From positions 122,766 through 152,008 of the forward strand of contig NW_003158228.1 of the NCBI RefSeq assembly GCF_000003605.2: 29,243 nucleotides of DNA. Direction: 5' to 3'. Made by a program: the position numbers and the translations under genes. The notes under the pieces were generated by a model, which saw nothing but the letters and a program-made list of their open reading frames with translations, was not told the DNA's origin and ran no database searches. This stretch comes from Saccoglossus kowalevskii. Lineage: Eukaryota > Hemichordata > Enteropneusta > Harrimaniidae. This document shows positions 21,767 through 29,243 of this stretch, piece by piece; within the stretch, counting starts at the first letter, position 1; each line of letters opens with the position of its first letter.

Positions 21767-21813
21767 AGTGTGTGTGTATGTATGTGTGTTTGTGTAGTAT
21801 GTGTATATGTGTC
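21767..21813. repeat. TG-rich microsatellite
   Basis: An imperfect (TG)n tract with TATG interruptions leads directly into the diverged tandem units to its right. Confidence 0.9.
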
Positions 21814-21827
21814 TGTGTCCGTCTGTT

Positions 21828-22765
21828 CCGCTGATATCTCAAGAACCATACATCGTTTTTTGATGAAACTTGGTGCATAGATGCTCTGAACCAATGCGCA
21901 GATTTGATTAGGTTTTGGTAGAAATCCATGCATATTAATTACCTAATTTGCATGGTAATTAGGTCATTTTTAGCTGTTCCATGACTGTTCCACTGATATC
22001 TAAAGAACCACTCATTGGGTTTTGATGAAACTTGGTTCATAGACACTCTGAACTAATGCCAGGTTTTGATTAGTTTTGGATGAAATCTGTGCATATTAAT
22101 TACCTAATTTGCATAATGATTAGTAAATGTTCTGCTTTTCCATAGATTTCTCAACTAATCATGACATTTCGATGAAACTTGGTAGCTAGATGTCATAGGG
22201 CACTGCACAGACCTGGTAGTTTTTAGGGTAATATTAGTACATATTAATTACCTAATTTGCATAATAAATTAATTTTCAGCTTTTGATATTTCAAGTAGTA
22301 AGCATTACGTTTCAATGAAACATGGTACATAGATACTCAAGGACTATGCAGAGATTGATTGTTTTTGGATAAATATTTGTGCTTATTAATCACCTAATTT
22401 GCATAATTCAAATTTTCACGTATATCTCAAGTATTAATCGTCACATTTCAATGAAACTTTGTACATAGGTTCTGTAGGACTATGCAGAGACCTGATTAGT
22501 TTGGGGGTAAATAATTTGTGCCTATTAATTACCTAATTTGCATAGTTATTCAATTTTCAGCTGTTTCACTGATATCTCTATACTTTATACATAGATGCTC
22601 TAGGACAATGTACAAAGATGATCAGTTTTGGGTTAAAATCTGTTCATATTAATTCCTAATTAGCATAATATTTCATCATTTTTTGGTTCTGATCATATTT
22701 CAATGAAACTTGGCACATAGATGGTCTGTTACGGTACATTGCACAGACTTATTAGTTTTACACTC
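21828..22765. repeat. Diverged tandem array of 124-161-bp units with POU octamers
   Basis: Each unit carries a block like ATTTCAATGAAACTTGG-(N)ACATAGATGCTC, then GATTAGTTTTGG, then TTAATTACCTAATTTGCAT. The last block starts at 21935, 22096, 22244, 22386, 22525 and 22649, so spacing shrinks from 161 to 124 bp. A seventh unit ends near 22765. Five units have a perfect POU octamer ATTTGCAT (21946, 22107, 22255, 22397, 22536) next to a homeodomain-type TTAAT(T/C)A; the sixth has ATTAGCAT. Divergence is too high for a young satellite, and stops interrupt every plus frame. Confidence 0.9.
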
Positions 22766-25700
22766 AATTATGAAAAAGGAAATGTCTGTATGTATTTAAG
22801 TAGTCAGTCATGAATGGATTGTAAATGTAAAGCCTGTATTCAATGTTATAATGTAGTTAATCAACAGTGTTACACATTGAACACCAATGTGAAAGTTGCA
22901 TCTATAAAATACTGCATGTATAGTGCCTAATTAAATATATGTAGGTCAATTTTAAAACTTTAAATAAACAGAACTGAGTTTTTTGTTTGAACAACTAATT
23001 TACTTTAAATACTGACATATTGATTATGCTTTTGAGAATTATTTATATAATAATAGCCACTCTGGTGAGCATTTTTACATGAAAATTGGTTTAATTTTTT
23101 GTACCAAAAAATTATATCATGTTATTTTTGGAAGAAACAGACAATTTAACATTGTTTATATGTTTTAATAACCTAGAATAATGATCTGTTAAATTTGCAT
23201 AGAAGCATTAATACACTGCAGCACTTTATTAAAATTGAGAAAACGTCAGCAAATAATATCTCTGAATGAAATTTATGATCTACTACAATGTATTATAAAA
23301 TCATTTTAGAAGCACATTTGTAAATCTCTTCACAGTTCAACTAACTTTCTCTCTGGATGCAGTGCTGATAATTTCCTAAGTGCGTGGGTTGTGAACAATA
23401 AATGGTGCATGCAAGGATGGCATATGCTATGCTATAATGCCAGTATTTATCAGCTAGGGGATTCCACTATATTCATCTTTAATGGAACTCCCAGACAAGT
23501 ATATCATAAATCTTCAGAAGCCTTCCTTGTGTGTCCAGGGTTCAAAATATTCAGAAAGCTATTAAAAAGACTAGTACATATTCTAATGCAATAATGCATG
23601 TATGTACCGGTATATGCACCTGATTAGTATGAGGTTATTTTGAGGATACCGCAAAGTATGTATGAAGGCATTAAAGCAGTCAAGGCATGTAGTGTAGGCT
23701 GATGTATTCATGCAGGTATGGCCTGAGTGCTCACCGAGTGTATACTGAGTGTAGTATTTCTTATAACCTTATTATACATCTTTTTCCTATGTGTAGAAAT
23801 ACATTTTGCGTTGGGTGAACTTTTGTATTCAGTGAAATTCACAAAGGAAAGTGTTCCAAATATGGAAGACATTTAAACACATCCATAACACTTGTGAACA
23901 TGTGTGTATAGCTTTTTATTAACAGAGGAATTTTAATATTTTGGCGTCAGATGTACAACAAGTTGATCAATATATACTATAGTATGCACATTAATAACTT
24001 AATTGTTATGTATTATGTTAGTTTTTGAGATAATTTAATTGTGATATGTTAATACTGTCAGTGAATCTTGATTCCCTGGATGTTGAGTTTCAAACCCCTG
24101 GGATTTTGTTGTTGATGCAGACAGGATGTAGTTTGTTGGGGTATAAAGAAAGCCAGTTTAAAGTACATGTACATGATAAAAGTATATAAGCTATGTAGAA
24201 ATATATTTTGGCAAAAACGCTAGAGAACACATGACTGCAGGCATCTGTAGCAAACATCAAAAGAAATAAAATGATAACCATGTGACTTGGTGCATCTAGT
24301 GTAACATTCCTCATCCTTATGTATGTCCTACAGTCTACAGTGTGTAGCATAGGCAAAGTTTTGTTTCAAAATTCACCCGGCAACTAATATTTTCTTGGAT
24401 TTTGTATGTGTGTGGTCTTCTCTTGGAATATTCAAACATAATATTGTGTGTTAATTGCTCAAAATTGCATACAAATCCCTAAAGACACTACAACAAAGAA
24501 AAGTCTGCACCTGCTTGTCTCTGTATTCTCCAGTGTATTTGATTATGGTTGTTTTGAAAGTATGTATCAATCTAGTATTAAATATAACTGTTGTCTATTA
24601 TGTTAACTAATGTGTGACAAATGACATATGTGTAAATGCGTTCGCTTTATTTTGAGCATATGCATGCATGTATGCATGGCCTCTAGAATACTGGTATACA
24701 TGTATAGTATTAATGTTTTTGGAACAACTTAGATGTCATAGAAAGCACAGTGTAACTTATATATTCTATTTAATATACATAAAAAAATGGTGTCATTTTA
24801 AATTACTATTTTTGTTTGCATTGTTAGGTTTTTAAAATTGACAATTGTTGTCCATGCACCAATAGGTGTTGCTTAAATCAGCAAAGGGAATTATACAATA
24901 ACAAATTAAACCTTTTAAGGAACAAAGTGTACAAAATGTATGTATAACAAATTTCTCGGCAGACTTTACTGTTCTTTCACACTCCATGCAAAAACCATCA
25001 AAAGGTACTAACGATACTGTCACAACAATACATGGTTGCAGATCATATAGGATGTTCTTTTAATTGTTCTGACTCTTTTGTTATGAGCAAGCATCACAGT
25101 AGAAAATGCTTTCAATATTCAATATAAAATGTTAATTTACTTAGCATAGCGACATCCAAGTTTAGATATATTGATTGATGGCAGTGACGTCAAAACATAA
25201 ATCCATTTTTTTTTGCATAATCGTCCAGGTGTTGACCTTTATGCAAACTTGTCTTTTAAGGGAGTCGATTTATTTTTGGTAAAAGGATGCATTAAGGTGT
25301 GTCAGTAAAATAAATTTATCTTATTTTAGATGTTATATCTTAATGTGAAAAGTTAATACAAAGGTCATAAATGCTATTCATTGGGGATGAGATTAAGCCA
25401 TACTTTTAAACATTGTCCTGCCCAGAAGGTATTATCCTGCACTTTGGAGATTGTTGATGTACCGCTATAATCCATTTTTATTCCAGCTATATTGGATGAC
25501 TTCATCATGGTTTAACCATATAGAGGGACTGTGGTGTAACACCCCCCCCCCCCCCCCGCTGGAGACCTCCATAGATTGCCAAAATGAATGGAAAAAAAGG
25601 TTTTCCCCTCCACCAATTAATGCAAATATTACACAAGTGAAAAATGTTGTTAATGAGATGTGTAATCTTTAAATGGTGTTCTCGCATTGGTGTGGAAAAT

Positions 25701-26798
25701 ATTCAAATTTGAATAAAATCTTAGATATTGTTTTGCAGATTGTTCTAAAATATGCTATGAAAGATGCAAATTCACAAAAGAATTTATAAGTACCGGTAAT
25801 AGCCAAAACTTGTCATAACAGTGCATCTCCTATAATGGAATGCTGTTAAATGCAATAACGAGCTGAATTTATTTGATTGTAAAAATAGGTAATTGCTAGT
25901 TCAAGAAATTAGCCTTCTAAATAAATCACCTTTTCAATACAAAATAGGCTCAAAGCTGCCAATGAGGTCATCGATATGCTAAATTTGTATCTAATTTATA
26001 TGTAAAAAAACACTTGAAATGAAGCTTTGACATTTTATCTGAGTGGAACTGTCAAGAGAGATTGTTGAAAAATCCTAAATTACAGACTGTCCAACTCCTC
26101 TATATGTGCTTTAATTGCCAGGTGAATGTTGCTGATTGCTGAAGTAGTCCATTCAGAATAGGAGGAGAAACAGCGCTTGATGTTGAATTTTTAAAATTTG
26201 ATCTTTTTATCCACTTTGTTTATGTTATATTTATAGGATTATGCTAATTTTTAATTTAAATTCATAATTTGTAATTGTAATATGTCTGTCAGGTTAAAAA
26301 TTCACAGTTAACTAGGGCAATATACATTGTATGAATTTACAGAGAAATAAACACATATATTACAACGTGAAATATACCTTTCAACCTAGAATGAAATACA
26401 GATATCCAATAGAATACTATAACCTAAGTGTACAATTTAGTAATGGTCTGCTAGCTTTTTGTCATTCCCACACTTATCTTTCCTGTAGTAAATCACTTAA
26501 AAGCTTTCCATAAACTGATAGATTTTAAGTTTAATATAAAAAAGACATTGTATTTGCATTAAAATGACGTTATACTCAATACATACATGTATGTATGTAA
26601 CAGAAATTACAAGTTATTTTTAGTTGAGCTGTCAATAACATGTCCCTGTCCAGCTGTTCTCCTCCTGTACCCCACCAAGTTTTACATTTTAAATTTCATC
26701 AACAAAAACAGAAGTAAGCCAGATTGGTTTGGCAAATGCTGAATGGTGGTCAGAGTACCTACATTTTAACTATGGATGATGAATTTATTACTACTCTT
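22766..26798. other. Long intergenic stretch, no gene recognised
   Basis: Simple features only: TATGCATGCATGTATGCATG near 24659, a C16 run, and the 18-bp palindrome ATACATACATGTATGTAT at 26579-26596. Open frames near 23391, 24090, 24832 and 25451 have no domain I recognise. The one at 24832-25023 (minus) is cysteine-rich but lacks a zinc-finger spacing. Confidence 0.5.
25542..25557. repeat. C16 homopolymer
   Basis: Sixteen consecutive C residues; the length is likely uncertain in raw data. Confidence 0.9.
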
Positions 26799-26860
26799 GT
26801 TAGTTTTTTGGTCCAAACTGATATGTTTGACTTCCTCTCGAAAACTGTCAGGTAGATTTA
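26799..26860. repeat. Second copy of the 10.5-kb dispersed repeat
   Basis: TTTTTTGGTCCAAACTGATA followed by TTTGACTTCCTCTCGAAAAC aligns with 10476-10535 over about 60 bp in the same orientation, with scattered substitutions. This shows a dispersed family rather than a local duplication. Confidence 0.6.
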
Positions 26861-27087
26861 ATTTACAATATATAAAGAAAGTGGTTAAAAATTGTTTCTG
26901 ACTTCTGTGGCAAAATGCACTATGTGTCGTCACTAGCACTTGCAATTTGCACATACAAAAAAAAAAGTCAGGAGAGACAACAGTGACACTGAATGTCCGG
27001 AACTGTCGCCTGGCACAAAAAATATTTATAAAAAAAAAAAAATTGTTTCTGCTGGGTGCCAAAATTTGTAATCCTTTGTGTTTGCAG

Positions 27088-27252
27088 AGGGATTACAGCA
27101 GTTGTGTTCACGTTAGTCGGGACTCACTTGGGACCCACTTGGCTTGTGCCAAATTCATGTCTTCATTTGTCAATCTGTTATTCGACCCAAACATGGAAAA
27201 AACAATAGCATATGTTGATTGCTATATTGACCTTATATCCATTTGTTGTTAA
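27088..27252 (+). other. Possible terminal exon or relic
   Basis: A pyrimidine-rich stretch ending in TTTGCAG (27081-27087) precedes a CpG-containing open stretch of 54 codons ending in TAA at 27250-27252. Base composition changes at the site. The open frame also extends upstream through A-rich sequence to 26947 without splicing. No family is recognised, so a true exon is only one option. Confidence 0.2.
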
Positions 27253-27404
27253 GGTATTTATTACAAGTAATTGTGTACATATGAACGGCAAAGAAGATTC
27301 GAAAAACGTTTATTTTTTCACGTTGAGAAAATACCAGTTACAGCAGCACACTGACACTGCATCCCTGACAGTTTGCATTCATTTCATTCATTACTACAGC
27401 ATCC

Positions 27405-27675
27405 GATCATATATATAGCTACACTTCCTCAATCGTCATGTCATACTAGCATTTTTCCGGCAAGGTCCTGACCGTTCACACACATTTTGATACAAACTCT
27501 CAGTCGCGATTATAGTCGCGTGCCTAAATCTCTAACGTGAACGACACTCTCGTCTCCAAAACCTATTATCGCATGTTAGGAAGGCAGGGCTGACTGTATT
27601 CGATAAACTGCTGAGTAAACAGTCAGCTCCAGTAATCATACCCACTGCCTCGATCCCACGTACGTGAACATGCTA
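27405..27675. promoter_or_regulatory. CpG cluster, possible promoter or enhancer
   Basis: Well over a dozen CpG occur here against a depleted background. They include AGTCGCG twice, 12 bp apart (near 27501), a CACGTACGTG palindrome near 27657, and AACGTGAAC near 27536. A TATATATAG lies at about 27411-27419. Local CpG retention suggests an unmethylated element or a recent insertion. No gene can be assigned to it in this window. Confidence 0.3.
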
Positions 27676-28799
27676 ATCATTTTACCATTGCTCTAGTTGT
27701 AGTTGATATGTTTCATATCTTGCATTTCTATTTTTCACAGTTTCATATTTACTCAAATATGCTATTTTTATTTTGTTGAACCAGTACATATCAAAATATT
27801 TCTATATTTTTCATAATTATATGAATTGCAATGATCTTCATATTTAATACTATGGATCATAATCTGTAAAACTATTATTAACTGACAGACTGCTAGCTCT
27901 TTAAAGTTACGTTTTACAGATAAATTAATAAATATAAATCTCAGTGGACACATTTAAAAATTGATCCTATAGCTTGATTACAGTATATCTGCCTAATACT
28001 AATGTTTAACTGTACTTACAGACTGCTTACAAAAAGCATCAACTGGAGTTATTTACCTTAAATGTGCTTATATTACCGTACTTGTTGTCTTGTCATTGAG
28101 TATTCCGTGGTGTATTTAAAGTTTTTCTGATATATAAATGCTGTTGTATCTCAAGTCACTTAATTAAAGCAAAGATTACAGCGACAACTTACAAGTGCTG
28201 AGTTGACAACTGCATGCATTTAATTGTGGTCTGTAGCTGTATAACAAGACTGGATCTTAGGCGAGCATGGCTTCTACATATTTGGCTTTCACTGAAATAC
28301 ATGATTGAATTAACAATTTATTCACAATGAGAACACATTAACTTTAAATTTCTCTCTGTGAAGTTTGTTATTATCACAATAATACTCATCTGAACCATAT
28401 ATTTTTCAATAATTTTGATCAGAATTTATTTTGATGGTGGTCAAATTGTAAAGAAAATCTGATACAACTTGAACTTGTTGGCTGTAGATTTATTTTGTCA
28501 TTTTCTAACTACCAGGTATTTTACTGATTCAGAAACCACTGCAGGTTTCACCTTGCATATCTAAAAACTAACTACCGGTAGCTCTGAAATAGCACATTTA
28601 GAGGTAGCTACCGAGTCACACCAATTTATCCAATAGCTAGAGTGGTTGATACGACTTTTTAGAAATTTCAATTTTAAAAACTTTTTGCTCTGCCTATTTA
28701 AGTGCCTAAGTCAACTTTTGTCACCATTTATAAATTTTTATAACAATTTTTACAAAGTTTTCAATAAGACCTATAACCAAGAGAAATTTGTCAAAAAAA
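27676..28799. other. AT-rich intergenic DNA left of the retroelement
   Basis: An imperfect inverted repeat (ACCGGTAGCTCT and AGAGGTAGCTACC) spans about 28573-28614. I see no RNase H, methyltransferase or tyrosine-recombinase remnant, which a complete DIRS element would carry on this side. Confidence 0.5.
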
Positions 28800-29243
28800 A
28801 TAAATAAAAAAAATGAATGTTGGCAGGTAAAATTATAGTGTTCAAAGATTTCTACATTGTCTAGTGGGGCTAGCCAGTCAAAGCGTCGGATGGAGAGAAG
28901 AACCCTGAATGGTGTCTCCATGTGGAACCCATCGAGGAGCACGTACTGATTCAGTCTGCCTAGGTCCAGCACTGAACTTGTAGATTTGGTACTACGAACA
29001 CATTTGGGTAGAAGCCTAGACTTGGTTCCGGCTGATGTACCCTGTGTATGGCGCCTTTTCCCAGCAAACTGCTACTTCCTGTCTGATTGCTTCCGCCTTG
29101 CGGGAGTCCCCTGGCAATGCCCAACAGGGGAGACACTGACAGGGGAAATGGAGATATCAGCGGTATCCCGTAACAGGATGTCACCACCTGGAAAGATCCA
29201 GGGATCGGTCACCCGCTATGAGAAGTTTTGATGTTGTATAAAA
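28800..29243 (-). mobile_element. Broken reverse-transcriptase fragment of a DIRS-like retrotransposon
   Basis: In order on the minus strand: VTDPWIF, then VVTSCYGIPLISPFP, LLGKGAIHRVHQ, GFYPNVFVVP, LDLGRLNQYVLLDGFHMET and VLLSIRRFDWLAPLD. This matches the N-terminal half of reverse transcriptases of DIRS-like tyrosine-recombinase retrotransposons (DPW..., GY-IP, KGAI, GFYS, RPVLDLRALN, F-MET, DW...DLKDAY). It is dead. TAG (29216-29218) stands where a tryptophan is usual, one base is inserted near 29190, and about 10 bases are missing near 28980. The DAY catalytic motif is eroded (LDNVEIF), and homology stops near 28800, before the YXDD box. Upstream parts lie beyond the window. Gypsy-like origin is less likely given the DPW and GY-IP blocks. 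Confidence 0.8.

Noticed and set aside
21712..21933. Minus-strand frame rich in Thr-His
   Set aside because: It is translated from the TG microsatellite and repeat units and is not gene-like.
24832..25023. Cysteine-rich minus-strand frame as a zinc-finger or RING protein
   Set aside because: Cysteine and histidine spacing fits no zinc-binding family I know, and base composition is like that of the flanks.
26766..27062. Minus-strand 98-aa frame as a gene
   Set aside because: It crosses A/T homopolymers and the dispersed repeat copy, with no recognised domain.

Overview
The window looks like a piece of an invertebrate animal genome, probably a marine bilaterian. By eye it is AT-rich, roughly one third G+C. 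It is poor in CpG outside a few islands, very sparse in genes, and full of minisatellites, TACATGTA-type palindromes and decayed repeats. The abundant TACATGTA motifs recall mollusc and other lophotrochozoan genomes, but a hemichordate or other deuterostome cannot be excluded. There are no operons, Shine-Dalgarno-spaced genes or CRISPR arrays.

One gene is clear: an intact, intronless coding exon for a class A (rhodopsin-family) GPCR on the minus strand (2855-3913). It has the NRY motif in place of DRY and a melatonin-receptor-like second extracellular loop. Its 5' flank (3914-4130) is enriched in CpG and carries a possible 3' splice site and a TATA-like element. Left of the gene lie a 25-bp minisatellite with a 150-bp higher-order period (1-616) and two same-orientation CTCF-like motifs flanking a 60/63-bp tandem repeat (1750-2181).

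The middle (about 4.1-15 kb) is mostly unremarkable AT-rich DNA with hairpins, a GC-richer patch of unknown origin (4490-4660), a weak small membrane-protein ORF (7580-7777) and two diverged repeat families (9.2-9.7 kb and 10.4-10.6 kb). Next come a near-perfect 53-bp tandem array carrying splice-site-like sequences (15123-15441), a cluster of CRE-like sites (16820-17007), a MITE-like element with a 16-bp CRE palindrome (17453-17583) and a 21-bp array of ZNF143/Staf-like motifs (18199-18400).

The right third holds a composite repeat locus (21682-22765). It combines a CTCF-like motif, a strong hairpin, a TG-rich microsatellite and about seven diverged 124-161-bp units, five of which carry a perfect POU octamer. 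A CpG cluster follows at 27400-27670. The right edge (28800-29243, minus strand) is a broken reverse-transcriptase fragment of a DIRS-like tyrosine-recombinase retrotransposon that runs out of the window. I see no multi-gene system. The best candidates for new observations are the structured repeats and the orphan receptor.
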